From Pseudonocardia phyllosphaerae (GTDB taxonomy: Bacteria; Actinomycetota; Actinomycetes; Mycobacteriales; Pseudonocardiaceae), in the NCBI RefSeq assembly GCF_046546475.1, contig NZ_JBKGXS010000014.1, positions 1-64,000 of the forward strand: a stretch of 64,000 bases of DNA. The letters run 5' to 3'. The stretch's first letter is position 1, and the number at the start of each line of letters is the position of its first letter. Shown one piece after another: positions 7,879 through 15,743 of the stretch. The translations under genes were made by a program, and so were the position numbers. The notes beneath the pieces are model-generated. The model was not told the DNA's origin. It worked only from the letters and a program-made list of their open reading frames with translations, and did no database searches.

Positions 7879-9120
7879 GTGCGGACGATCTCGGCGGACG
7901 TGGCCCGGCGCTCCTTCCTCGCGGCGCAGGGCTTCACCGATGCGCGCCCGTCCGGCCCGGTGACCCGGCGGCACCTGCAGCGGGTGCTCGGCCGGGTCAA
8001 GCTGCTGCAGCTGGACTCGGTCAACGTCGCCGTCCGCGCGCACTACATGCCGGTGTTCAGCCGGCTCGGCGCGTTCGACACCGCGGTCCTCGACGACGCC
8101 GCCTGGGCGCCCTCGGCGCGCCGGCCGCGGCTGCTCACCGAGGCGTGGGCGCACGAGGCCAGCCTGGTGCCGGTGCAGGACTGGCCGCTCGTCGGGCACC
8201 GGGTGCTGCCGCAGCGCTGGTGGAAGCACTACGGCCCGCTGCTGGAGAAGCACCCGACCCTGGCCGAGGACATCCGGGCCGTGGTCGCCGAGCAGGGGCC
8301 GGTCGGGGCCGGGGCGATCGAGAAGGCGCTCGCGCCCGAGGGCCGCGCCGGGGACGTGCGGCCCCGCCCGCCCGGCGCGACCTGGTGGGAGCGCTCCGAG
8401 GTCAAGCAGGTCTGCGAGTACCTGTTCGCGGTGGGGGAGCTGGCCGTCGGGACCCGGCGGCACTTCGAGCGCCGCTACGACCTGCCCGCCCGCGTGCTGC
8501 CGCCGGAGATCATGGCGGGGCCCGAGCCCGACCCGGCCGACGCGATCCGGGCACTGGTCGCCCGGTCGGCGTCGGCGCTGGGCGTGGGCACCGAGACCGA
8601 CCTGCGCGACTACTACCGCCTCGGCCCGGAGCGCACCCGCATCGCGATCGCCGAGCTCGTCGACGCCGGGGAGCTGGAGCCGGTCACGGTGCGCGGCTGG
8701 GACCGCCCGGCCTACCGGGACCCGGCCTCGACCGTGCCGCGGCGCGTCGAGGGCCGGGCGCTGCTGTGCCCGTTCGACCCGCTGGTCTGGGAGCGCAGCC
8801 GCACCGAGCGGATCTTCGGGTTCCGCTACCGCATCGAGATCTACGTGCCCGAGCCGAAGCGCGAGTACGGCTACTACGTCTTCCCGTTCCTGCTCGACGG
8901 CGAGCTGGTCGCCCGGGTCGACCTCAAGGCCGACCGGGCCGCCGGGGTGCTGCGCGTCCACGGCGCGTTCGCCGAAGCCGATGCGGCGCAGCCGGAGCCG
9001 CGGATCGCGGCGGAGCTGGCCGCGGAGCTGGCGACGATGGCGGAGTGGCTCGGGCTCGACGGGGTCGTCGTCGGGGAGCGGGGGGACCTGGCCGGGGCGT
9101 TGCGGCGGGCGGTGGCCTAG
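7879..9120 (+). CDS. Winged-helix DNA glycosylase-like protein, YcaQ family
   Basis: Members related to E. coli YcaQ and Streptomyces AlkZ unhook interstrand DNA crosslinks or act on bulky alkylated bases. The N-terminus reads ARRSFLAAQGF followed by LLQLDSVNV, which contains the Q-x-D catalytic motif of the family. The middle (TWWERSEVKQVCEYLFAVGELAVGTRR) is a winged-helix segment. The C-terminal part (PFDPLVWERSRTERIFGFRYRIEIYVPEPKREYGYYVFPFLL) is the conserved family signature. I prefer GTG 7879 (413 residues, close to YcaQ's 410) over an ATG at 7804, which lies only 5 bp from the divergent GNAT start. Confidence 0.85.
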   Translation: MRTISADVARRSFLAAQGFTDARPSGPVTRRHLQRVLGRVKLLQLDSVNVAVRAHYMPVFSRLGAFDTAVLDDAAWAPSARRPRLLTEAWAHEASLVPVQDWPLVGHRVLPQRWWKHYGPLLEKHPTLAEDIRAVVAEQGPVGAGAIEKALAPEGRAGDVRPRPPGATWWERSEVKQVCEYLFAVGELAVGTRRHFERRYDLPARVLPPEIMAGPEPDPADAIRALVARSASALGVGTETDLRDYYRLGPERTRIAIAELVDAGELEPVTVRGWDRPAYRDPASTVPRRVEGRALLCPFDPLVWERSRTERIFGFRYRIEIYVPEPKREYGYYVFPFLLDGELVARVDLKADRAAGVLRVHGAFAEADAAQPEPRIAAELAAELATMAEWLGLDGVVVGERGDLAGALRRAVA

Positions 9121-9181
9121 GCGGGCCCGAGGATCACGAGAGCAGACCTCGCCCACGAAGTGTCCCGGCCGTCGGGATCGG

Positions 9182-10348
9182 TCAGGCGGCGGTGGCTGCC
9201 GCCCGGCCGACGAGGACGTCGCCACTGCCGGTGCGCCCGCTCAGCTTCAGTGCGGGCGCGGTCTGCGGGGTGTCGCCGCGGACGTCGAGCTCGCTGCGGG
9301 CACGGCCGGACCCGGTCGAGAGATCCAGCTCCGCGGCGACCCCGGAGTGCACCCCGACCCGGACACCACCGGAGCCGGTCGAGACGCGTACGTCGCCGGA
9401 GACCGCGTCGGCGATCACGACGTCACCGGAGCCGGTGCGCACCTCCAGGTCCGCGGCCAGCTCGCCGACCCGGATGTCGCCGCTGCCCGTCCGGATCCGC
9501 GACGACCCGGCCAGCGACCCGGCCTCGACGGCACCGGTGCCGGCGCGCAGCGTGGCCCGTCCGGTGCAGGCGCCCAGATCGATACCGCCGCTGCCGGTGG
9601 TGACGTCGACGTCGCCGTCGACCTCGGGCAGCCGTGCCGCGCCGGAGCCGGTGCGGATCGCCGTCCACCCGGACCGGCCGGTCAGCTCGACCGGTGCCGC
9701 CCCGGTCCGTACGGCCGGCCGGGAACCAGCGGGCGCGGAGACCGTGACGTGCAGCGGGACCGCACCCAGCGTCGGGTCCTCCGGTGCGCGGACGACCAGC
9801 CGCCGCCCGGCGTCGGACCAGTCGACGGTGGTGGCGTCGACGGCCGCCTGGGCCGGGTCGCCGGAGCGTTCCCAGGACGCGCCGACGATCGGCTCGAACC
9901 CGCGGGGCGGCTGGTCGTCGCCGCTGTCCGCGCCGGTCGGTGCGCCCGACATCGACGAGCCGATCCAGTCCAGCAGCCCGCCCAGCCCGCGTGACCACGG
10001 CTGCGCGGCCGCCCGGTCCGCGGACACCTCGACGGTGACGGCGCCGGACGCCGGATCCGTGGTCTCGACCAGGTCGATCCGGACGCGTCCGCTGCCGACG
10101 GAGATCTCCAGCTCGGCGGGACCGGGGGAATCGAAGCGCTCGCGGCGCACGCCCGGGGTGCCGCCGCCGGTCGCGGACGACGAACCCGCCGGGCCGGACG
10201 TGCTGCCGTCGGTGGAGTCGCCGGTGCGGCTGTCGGCGGAGTCGCCGGTGCGGTTGTCGGCGGAGTCGCCGCTGGTGTCGCCGGAGCCGGCCGGTGCGGA
10301 GGAATCGCGCTCGACCGGCTCGTCGCCGGACGTCTGCTCGTCGCTCAT
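9182..10348 (-). CDS. DUF4097-family beta-strand repeat protein
   Basis: A 388-residue protein with no signal peptide or membrane segment. Residues 1-50 are low-complexity S/D/T/G, encoded partly by a 24-bp tandem repeat. From about residue 60 it is built from short beta-strand repeats of the form V(R)TGSGDV-V (for example LEVRTGSGDVVIADAVSGDVRVSTGSGGVRVG), the DUF4097 'putative adhesin' pattern that predicts a beta-solenoid. The ATG overlaps the stop of the upstream ribbon-helix-helix gene by 4 bp, so the two proteins are probably co-produced. No function is established; a cytosolic or surface role cannot be decided from sequence. Confidence 0.8.
   Translation of the reverse strand: MSDEQTSGDEPVERDSSAPAGSGDTSGDSADNRTGDSADSRTGDSTDGSTSGPAGSSSATGGGTPGVRRERFDSPGPAELEISVGSGRVRIDLVETTDPASGAVTVEVSADRAAAQPWSRGLGGLLDWIGSSMSGAPTGADSGDDQPPRGFEPIVGASWERSGDPAQAAVDATTVDWSDAGRRLVVRAPEDPTLGAVPLHVTVSAPAGSRPAVRTGAAPVELTGRSGWTAIRTGSGAARLPEVDGDVDVTTGSGGIDLGACTGRATLRAGTGAVEAGSLAGSSRIRTGSGDIRVGELAADLEVRTGSGDVVIADAVSGDVRVSTGSGGVRVGVHSGVAAELDLSTGSGRARSELDVRGDTPQTAPALKLSGRTGSGDVLVGRAAATAA
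10209..10280. repeat. 24-bp tandem repeat inside the DUF4097 gene
   Basis: Two full units (10209-10232 and 10233-10256) and most of a third encode the octapeptide pattern T-G-D-S-A-D-N/S-R on the minus strand. The repeat is in frame and lengthens the disordered N-terminal segment; copy number may vary between strains. Confidence 0.75.
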
Positions 10349-10926
10349 CCCTGCACCCAGCCCTTCAGCGTGCGGCCCTGGCGGGGGGCGCGGCCGTAGC
10401 TCTCCGCAGAGCGCAGCGCGCCCTGCACCGCCTGCGACACCCAGGTGTTCAGTGAGACGCCCTGGGTCTGCGCGGCCCGCTCGGCCTGCGCCTTCATCTG
10501 CTCGACGATCCGCAGGGTCACCCGGCTGATGTCACCGGCGTCCCCGGTGAACGGGTTCGACGGGGCGTCGTCCGAGGGCGGCGGACCCGGCGGTGGCGAG
10601 TCCGGGGGTGGGGTGGTTCCGGCAGCACCCCCCGTGCCGCCGGAACCACCCCGGTTCCCGGTGTGGCCCGGCGTGGCGGTCTCGGTGGAGCCGTCCACCG
10701 AGACGCGTACCTCCCGGCCGTGCAGGCGCACCTCCACCGACCGGTCGCCGAGCGCCGCCGTCGTCTCCGACGCCAGGTCCGACAGTGCGTTCATGATCGC
10801 GAGCCGCGCCGCGGGCTCGATCGCCGACGCGAGCAGCGCCGCCGTACGGCGGGTCTGTTCGTCACCGGCGGCCGCGGCCGAGGCGAGGTCGTCGCGCAGC
10901 TGGGCGACGTACGGAGCGAGGTCCAT
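10345..10926 (-). CDS. Ribbon-helix-helix (HicB-like) DNA-binding protein, first gene of a two-gene unit with DUF4097
   Basis: A 193-residue protein. Residues 1-80 are helical (MDLAPYVAQLRDDLASAAAAGDEQ...). A short strand pair (VEVRLHGREVRVSVDG) and a G/P-rich linker follow. The C-terminal segment RVTLRIVEQMKAQAERAAQTQGVSLNTWVSQAVQGAL is a ribbon-helix-helix domain of the HicB/Arc type. Such proteins are often annotated as toxin-antitoxin HicB antitoxins, but no HicA-like toxin is present and the partner is a DUF4097 protein. Two TGACGTCA palindromes cover and follow its start codon upstream, which suggests autoregulation. Confidence 0.75.
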   Translation of the reverse strand: MDLAPYVAQLRDDLASAAAAGDEQTRRTAALLASAIEPAARLAIMNALSDLASETTAALGDRSVEVRLHGREVRVSVDGSTETATPGHTGNRGGSGGTGGAAGTTPPPDSPPPGPPPSDDAPSNPFTGDAGDISRVTLRIVEQMKAQAERAAQTQGVSLNTWVSQAVQGALRSAESYGRAPRQGRTLKGWVQG

Positions 10927-10957
10927 GACGTCAGTGTGGCGTCACCTGTGACGTCAC
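10926..10957. promoter_or_regulatory. Twin TGACGTCA palindromes at the start of the ribbon-helix-helix operon
   Basis: TGACGTCA occurs at 10926-10933, overlapping the ATG, and again at 10949-10956 within GTGACGTCAC. A half-site GCGTCAC lies between them. The 23-bp offset is about two helical turns. Paired sites over a start codon fit an RHH autorepressor operator; this is inference. Confidence 0.5.
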
Positions 10958-11044
10958 GCCAGTCCGAGCGACGTCGATCATGCTGTCATGCGTCCGCCGA
11001 TGGCGTCACGGGAGGTGCCGCCCGGGCGCGAACGAGCCGGTCGT

Positions 11045-11050
11045 TACCCT
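11045..11050 (+). promoter_or_regulatory. Leaderless-type -10 hexamer of thyX
   Basis: TACCCT lies 7 nt before the ATG and no Shine-Dalgarno is present, so transcription probably starts at the start codon. Confidence 0.6.
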
Positions 11051-11057
11051 CGTCGGC

Positions 11058-11822
11058 ATGCCGGAGACCACGCCGCAGACCGTCCCGCTCCAGGTGCAGC
11101 TGGTGGCGAAGACCGAGTTCTTCCCGCCCGCGGACGTGCCGTGGTCGACCGACACCGGAGGCGGTGAGGCGCTCGCCGAGTTCGCCGGCCGCGCCTGCTA
11201 CCAGTCCTGGAGCAAGCCGAACCCGCGGACCGCGACGAACGAGGGCTACCTCAAGCACATCCTCGAGGTCGGCCACCTGTCGGTCCTCGAGCACGGCACG
11301 GTCAGCTTCTACATCACCGGGATCTCCCGGTCGCTGACCCACGAGCTGATCCGGCACCGGCACTTCTCCTACTCCCAGCTCTCGCAGCGCTACGTCCCCG
11401 AGCGGGACGCCGCGATGGTCGAGCCCGACGTCATCGCCGACGACCCCGAGCTGCACGCCCTGTTCGAGCAGGCCACCGCGGACGCCATCGGCGCCTACGA
11501 GCAGCTCCTCGAGGGCCTGGAGAAGCGTTTCGCCGACGTCCCGCACGGCACGCTGCGCCGCAAGCAGGCCCGCCAGGCCGCGCGCTCGGTGCTGCCGAAC
11601 GCGACCGAGACCAAGATCGTCGTCACCGGGAACTACCGGGCCTGGCGGCACTTCGTCGCGATGCGCGCCTCCGAGCACGCCGACGTCGAGATCCGCGAGC
11701 TGGCGGTCGAGTGCCTGCGGCAGCTGCAGGACGCGGTGCCGAACGTGTTCGCGGACTTCGCGATCCAGAAGCTCGACGACGGCACCGAGATCGCCTCCAG
11801 TCCCCTGGTCAGCGAGGGCTGA
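11058..11822 (+). CDS. thyX: FAD-dependent thymidylate synthase
   Basis: Makes dTMP from dUMP with methylenetetrahydrofolate, FAD and NADPH. The 254-residue protein has the diagnostic ThyX motif RHRHFSYSQLSQR at residues 99-111 and the C-terminal segment NYRAWRHFVAMRASEHADVEIR. ATG 11058 is chosen because the family-like sequence (QVQLVAKTEFFPP) starts soon after it and a -10 hexamer sits 7 nt upstream; the open frame extends further back without support. It heads a same-strand run thyX, TIGR03085 gene, dapA, rnj, each with its own promoter-like hexamer except rnj. Confidence 0.96.
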   Translation: MPETTPQTVPLQVQLVAKTEFFPPADVPWSTDTGGGEALAEFAGRACYQSWSKPNPRTATNEGYLKHILEVGHLSVLEHGTVSFYITGISRSLTHELIRHRHFSYSQLSQRYVPERDAAMVEPDVIADDPELHALFEQATADAIGAYEQLLEGLEKRFADVPHGTLRRKQARQAARSVLPNATETKIVVTGNYRAWRHFVAMRASEHADVEIRELAVECLRQLQDAVPNVFADFAIQKLDDGTEIASSPLVSEG

Positions 11823-11873
11823 GGCGGGGCCGGGCGGCACAGCGGGCGTCCGGCGGCTCGGATGCGGGACCGC

Positions 11874-11879
11874 TAATGT
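11874..11879 (+). promoter_or_regulatory. Leaderless-type -10 hexamer of the TIGR03085 gene
   Basis: TAATGT ends 7 nt before GTG 11887. The intervening CGGGCCC has no ribosome-binding site, which fits a leaderless transcript. Confidence 0.6.
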
Positions 11880-11886
11880 CGGGCCC

Positions 11887-12513
11887 GTGAGCCTCGCCAG
11901 TGACGAACGTGCCGCCCTCTGCGACGAGTTCGAGCGGTCCGGACCGGACCGGCCGACCCTGTGCGAGGGCTGGAACGCCCACGACCTGCTGACCCATCTG
12001 CTCGTCCGCGAGCGGCAGCCGTGGAACGCGGCCGGGATGTTCGTCCCGGCGCTGTCGTCGTTCACCGACAAGGCGATGGCCTCCTACGAGCGCGAGGCCT
12101 GGCCGAACCTGATCGACGACCTGCGCAAGGGTCCGCCCCCGTGGTCGCCGTTCAAGGTCGGGAAGGTCGACGAGCTGGCCAACGGCGGGGAGTTCTTCGT
12201 CCACCACGAGGACCTGCGCCGCGGCGAGCCGGGCTGGGAGCCGCGCCCCGCCGACGCCGCCCGCGACGGTATGCTGTGGAACCTGCTGTCCGCGCAGGCG
12301 AAGCTGCTGTTCCGGCGCAGCCCGGTCGGGGTGGTGCTCACCCGTCCCGAGGGCGCCCAGCTCGTCGTCGCCACCGGTCCGGGGCTGGTCACGGTGTCCG
12401 GCGAGCCGTCGGAGCTGGTGCTGCACGCGTTCGGCCGGGACGCCGCGCGCGTCGAGATCACCGGGCTGCCCGCCGACGTGGAGGCCTACCGGGCCGCGCC
12501 GTCGGGGCTCTGA
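11887..12513 (+). CDS. TIGR03085-family metal-binding protein (DinB/mycothiol-isomerase-like)
   Basis: A 208-residue protein related to the actinobacterial DinB-like, mycothiol-dependent maleylpyruvate isomerase superfamily. The N-terminus reads LCDEFERSGPDRPTLCEGWNAHDLLTHLLVRERQPW, containing a conserved W-x-x-x-D-L-x-x-H metal-site motif. FFVHHEDLRRGEPGWEPR in the middle supplies further histidines. The C-terminal third is the small domain that follows the four-helix bundle in these proteins. The reaction is not known; a thiol-linked isomerase or transferase is possible. Confidence 0.8.
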   Translation: MSLASDERAALCDEFERSGPDRPTLCEGWNAHDLLTHLLVRERQPWNAAGMFVPALSSFTDKAMASYEREAWPNLIDDLRKGPPPWSPFKVGKVDELANGGEFFVHHEDLRRGEPGWEPRPADAARDGMLWNLLSAQAKLLFRRSPVGVVLTRPEGAQLVVATGPGLVTVSGEPSELVLHAFGRDAARVEITGLPADVEAYRAAPSGL

Positions 12514-12527
12514 CCCCGCGGTAGCGG

Positions 12528-12533
12528 TACCGT
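12528..12533 (+). promoter_or_regulatory. Leaderless-type -10 hexamer of dapA
   Basis: TACCGT ends 6 nt before ATG 12540 with CGCCCC between and no ribosome-binding site. Confidence 0.6.
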
Positions 12534-12539
12534 CGCCCC

Positions 12540-13568
12540 ATGGACTCCGGCGCCCAGATCTCCCAGGCCGGCCAGCACCCGCCGCGCCGCCCGTTCGGCG
12601 AGGTGCTGACCGCGATGGTCACCCCTTTCGACGCCGACGGTGAGCTCGACCTGAACAAGGCCGAGCAGCTGGCCGCCCACCTGGTCGACCTCGGCAACGA
12701 CGGCCTGGTGGTCAACGGCACCACGGGCGAGGGCCCCACCACCTCCGACGCGGAGAAGCGCGAGCTCATCCGCGCCGTCGTCTCCGCGGTGGGGGACCGG
12801 GCGACGATCGTCGCCGGGGCCGGTACCTACGACACCGCGCACTCCATCGAGCTCGCCCGCGCCGCCGAGGAGGCGGGCGCGCACGGCCTGCTGACGGTGA
12901 CGCCGTACTACTCCCGGCCGCCGCAGGAGGGGCTGATCGCGCACTTCAGCGCGGTCGCCGACGCCACCGAGCTGCCGATGATGCTCTACGACATCCCGCC
13001 GCGGAGCGTGATCGGGATCGAGGTCGAGACGTTCCAGCGCCTCGCCCAGCACCCGCGTATCGTGGCGGTCAAGGACGCGCGCAACGACCTGCGCGTCGGC
13101 ACCGAGGTCCTCGCGACGACCACGCTGGCGTACTACTCCGGCGACGACCCGGTGAACCTGCCCTGGCTCTCGGTCGGGGCGGTCGGCTTCGTGTCGGTGA
13201 TCGGGCACGTCGTCGCCGACCGGCTGCGCGCCCTGATCGACGCCTACCACGCCGGTGAGCACCAGCGGGCCCGCGCGCTGCACTACGCGATGCTGCCGGT
13301 GATCCGCGCGATGGGCCGGGTCGGCGGTGCGGTGTTCGCCAAGACCGCGCTGCGGCTGCGCGGCCTGGACGTCGGCGACACCCGGCTGCCGTTGCCGCCC
13401 GCGACGCAGGAGCAGGTCGCGGCGATCGCCGGGGACCTCGCCGTCGCCGGGGTGGCGCTGGACCCGCAGGCCCGCCCGCAGGTCGGCGCCGGGCTGGCGG
13501 GGCACGGAGCGCTCGGCGGCCGCACGGCGGCCGATCTGGGCGCCGAGGTTGCGTACCACCGCACGTAG
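12540..13568 (+). CDS. dapA: 4-hydroxy-tetrahydrodipicolinate synthase
   Basis: Condenses pyruvate with aspartate semialdehyde, the first committed step toward diaminopimelate. The TIM-barrel protein carries GTTGEGPTTS, the catalytic tyrosine in YDIPPRS (Tyr150) and the Schiff-base lysine in VAVKDARNDL (Lys178). At 342 residues it is longer than the usual 290-300: about 17 residues are added at the N-terminus and about 20 (DPQARPQVGAGLAGHGALGG) at the C-terminus. The stop codon TAG at 13566-13568 falls inside the first unit of a 33-bp tandem repeat, so the last residues (AYHRT) are encoded by the repeat. Confidence 0.95.
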   Translation: MDSGAQISQAGQHPPRRPFGEVLTAMVTPFDADGELDLNKAEQLAAHLVDLGNDGLVVNGTTGEGPTTSDAEKRELIRAVVSAVGDRATIVAGAGTYDTAHSIELARAAEEAGAHGLLTVTPYYSRPPQEGLIAHFSAVADATELPMMLYDIPPRSVIGIEVETFQRLAQHPRIVAVKDARNDLRVGTEVLATTTLAYYSGDDPVNLPWLSVGAVGFVSVIGHVVADRLRALIDAYHAGEHQRARALHYAMLPVIRAMGRVGGAVFAKTALRLRGLDVGDTRLPLPPATQEQVAAIAGDLAVAGVALDPQARPQVGAGLAGHGALGGRTAADLGAEVAYHRT

Positions 13569-13779
13569 CGCAGGCGGAGTGTGCATCGATACCGCACGCA
13601 GCGTAGGTGGGGTGCGCATCGGCACCCACGTAGCGCGGCGGAAGTGCGCGTCGATACCGCACGTAGCGCAGGCGGAGTGGGCGTCGGTACCGCACGTAGC
13701 GCAGGCGGGATCGTGTCTGCAGCACACGTCGCGCAGCGCGCGTCGGCACCGCACGCGGGCCGAGACCCGGTGCGCACCG
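13551..13779. repeat. Degenerate 33-bp tandem repeat over the dapA stop codon
   Basis: Units of about 33 bp with core ACCGCACGTAGCGCAGGCGG start near 13551, 13589, 13622, 13654 and 13687, then decay to about 13779. The dapA stop lies in the first unit. The array fills most of the 343-bp gap before rnj. The remainder (13780-13911) shows no gene; a CACTGTGAGG stretch just before the rnj GTG may be its ribosome-binding region. An 11-codon open pattern runs through the units in several frames, but codon use does not support a protein. Confidence 0.8.
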
Positions 13780-13911
13780 GCACCGCACCCGATCGGTTCG
13801 TAGCACCACGCGCGTGCCGACCGATACACGACATGAGCGGCGCGGCCCGACGGCCCGCCACAGCACCGAGACCATCAACGTCCGAACGAACACTGTGAGG
13901 CACGAACCCCT

Positions 13912-15666
13912 GTGAGTCCCCAGCGCAACGACCGCCGCAACAAGCCCGGACGGTCCCTCAGCGCCCCACCCGAGAAGATCGACCGTCCGGAGCTGCCGGA
14001 CCAGGCGCCGCGCCCGCTCGCCAAGGGCGGCCTGCGCACCTTCGCGCTCGGCGGCATCGGCGAGGTCGGTCGCAACATGACCGTCTTCGAGTACGACGGC
14101 CGGCTGCTCGTCGTCGACTGCGGGGTGCTGTTCCCGTCCGACGACTCGCCCGGCGTCGACCTGATCCTGCCCGACTTCCGCGCGATCGAGGACCGGCTCG
14201 ACGACATCGACGCCCTGGTCCTCACGCACGGCCACGAGGACCACATCGGTGCCGTGCCGTGGCTGCTGCGGATGCGCCCCGACATCCCGATCGTCGGCTC
14301 GAAGTTCACGCTCGCCCTGGTCGCGGCCAAGTGCAAGGAGCACCGGCTCACGCCGCGGCTGCGCGAGGTCACCGCGGGCGAGCGCACCACGCACGGCGGG
14401 TGGGACTGCGAGTACTTCGCGGTCAACCACTCGATCCCGGACGCGATCGCCGTCGCGATCCGCACCCCGGCCGGAGTCGTGCTGCACACCGGTGACATCA
14501 AGCTCGACCAGCTGCCGCTCGACGGCAGGCTCACCGACCTCGCGGGCTTCTCGCGCCTCGGTGAGGAGGGTGTCGACATGTTCCTGGTCGACTCCACCAA
14601 CGCCGAGGTCCCCGGCTTCGTGACGCCGGAGGCCGAGATCGGGCCGGTCATCACCGACCTGGTCCGCCGGGCGCCGTCGCGGATCATCCTGGCCTGCTTC
14701 GCCAGCCACGTGCACCGCGTCCAGCAGGTCATCGACGCCGCCGCCGCGAACGGCCGCAAGGTCTGCCTGACCGGCCGCTCGATGGTCCGCAACATGGGAC
14801 TGGCCGACGAGCACTCGCTGCTGCGGATCCCCGAGGGCATCCTCGTCGACATCGACGAGGCCATGCGCCTGCCCGACGACCAGCTCGTCCTGGTCTCCAC
14901 CGGGTCGCAGGGCGAGCCGCTGGCGGCGCTGTCCCGGATGGCGCGCGGCGACCACCGCAGCATCACCATCCGCCCGGACGACACGATCATCCTGGCCAGC
15001 TCGCTGATCCCCGGCAACGAGACCGCGGTCTTCGCCGTGATCAACGGCCTGACCCGGCTCGGCGCCACCGTCGTCCACCAGGGCAACGCCAAGGTGCACG
15101 TCTCCGGGCACGCCCCGGCCGGTGAGCTGCTGTTCCTCTACAACGCGGTGCGCCCGTCGAACGTGATGCCGGTGCACGGCGAGTGGCGCCACCTGCGCGC
15201 CAACGCCGCGCTGGCCGTCAAGACCGGCGTGCCCGAGGAGAACGTGGTCATCGCCGAGAACGGCGTCGTCGTCGACCTGGTCGACGGCCGGGCCGCGATC
15301 AACGGGCGCGTCGAGGTCGGCCAGGTCTACGTCGACGGCCTCGCGGTCGGCGACGTCGGCGAGCACACCCTCGGCGACCGGCTCGCGCTCGGTGAGGGCG
15401 GGTTCATCCAGATCATCGTCGCGATCGACCACAAGACCGGTCGTGCGCTGTCCCGCCCGACGCTGACCGGCCGCGGTTTCTCCGACGACCCGAAGGCCCT
15501 GGACGCGGTCCAGCCCAAGGTCGAGGACGAGCTGTCCCGGCTGGAGAACGAGGGCGTCAGCGACCCGCACCGGATCGCGCAGGGCGTGCGCCGCGTCGTC
15601 GGGCGCTGGGTGTCGGACACCTACCGCCGCCGTCCGATGATCGTCCCGACCGTCATCGCGGTGTAG
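13912..15666 (+). CDS. rnj: Ribonuclease J
   Basis: 5'-3' exo- and endoribonuclease for rRNA maturation and mRNA decay. The 584-residue protein opens with a basic N-terminal stretch (SPQRNDRRNKPGRS). It has the metallo-beta-lactamase zinc motif HGHEDH at residues 106-111, the beta-CASP region (LTGRSMVRNMGLADE, STGSQGEPLAALSRMA), the HVSGHAPAGE motif and VMPVHGEWRHL, then the C-terminal domain ending VPTVIAV. GTG 13912 is the first start that precedes the family-like region. It follows dapA in the actinobacterial order dapA-rnj, separated here by the repeat array. Confidence 0.96.
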   Translation: MSPQRNDRRNKPGRSLSAPPEKIDRPELPDQAPRPLAKGGLRTFALGGIGEVGRNMTVFEYDGRLLVVDCGVLFPSDDSPGVDLILPDFRAIEDRLDDIDALVLTHGHEDHIGAVPWLLRMRPDIPIVGSKFTLALVAAKCKEHRLTPRLREVTAGERTTHGGWDCEYFAVNHSIPDAIAVAIRTPAGVVLHTGDIKLDQLPLDGRLTDLAGFSRLGEEGVDMFLVDSTNAEVPGFVTPEAEIGPVITDLVRRAPSRIILACFASHVHRVQQVIDAAAANGRKVCLTGRSMVRNMGLADEHSLLRIPEGILVDIDEAMRLPDDQLVLVSTGSQGEPLAALSRMARGDHRSITIRPDDTIILASSLIPGNETAVFAVINGLTRLGATVVHQGNAKVHVSGHAPAGELLFLYNAVRPSNVMPVHGEWRHLRANAALAVKTGVPEENVVIAENGVVVDLVDGRAAINGRVEVGQVYVDGLAVGDVGEHTLGDRLALGEGGFIQIIVAIDHKTGRALSRPTLTGRGFSDDPKALDAVQPKVEDELSRLENEGVSDPHRIAQGVRRVVGRWVSDTYRRRPMIVPTVIAV

Positions 15667-15730
15667 CACCGGTGAGCGGTCCGGTCCGGGCGATTCCGCG
15701 TCGCTGACCGGGATGATCCCGCTCCCGGGC

Positions 15731-15736
15731 TACCGT
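15731..15736 (+). promoter_or_regulatory. Leaderless-type -10 hexamer of ftsK
   Basis: TACCGT ends 7 nt before ATG 15744. It overlaps the alternative GTG at 15735, which argues for the ATG as the true start. Confidence 0.6.
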
Positions 15737-15743
15737 GGGTGAC

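Noticed and set aside
10345..10926. Ribbon-helix-helix gene as a classical HicAB toxin-antitoxin system
   Set aside because: No HicA-like toxin (small dsRNA-binding protein) is encoded nearby; the coupled gene is a DUF4097 protein.
13581..13898. Open frame of 105 codons through the 33-bp repeats
   Set aside because: It exists because the unit is 33 bp, a multiple of three. It has no ribosome-binding site, atypical codon use, and the units are degenerate without preserving the peptide.
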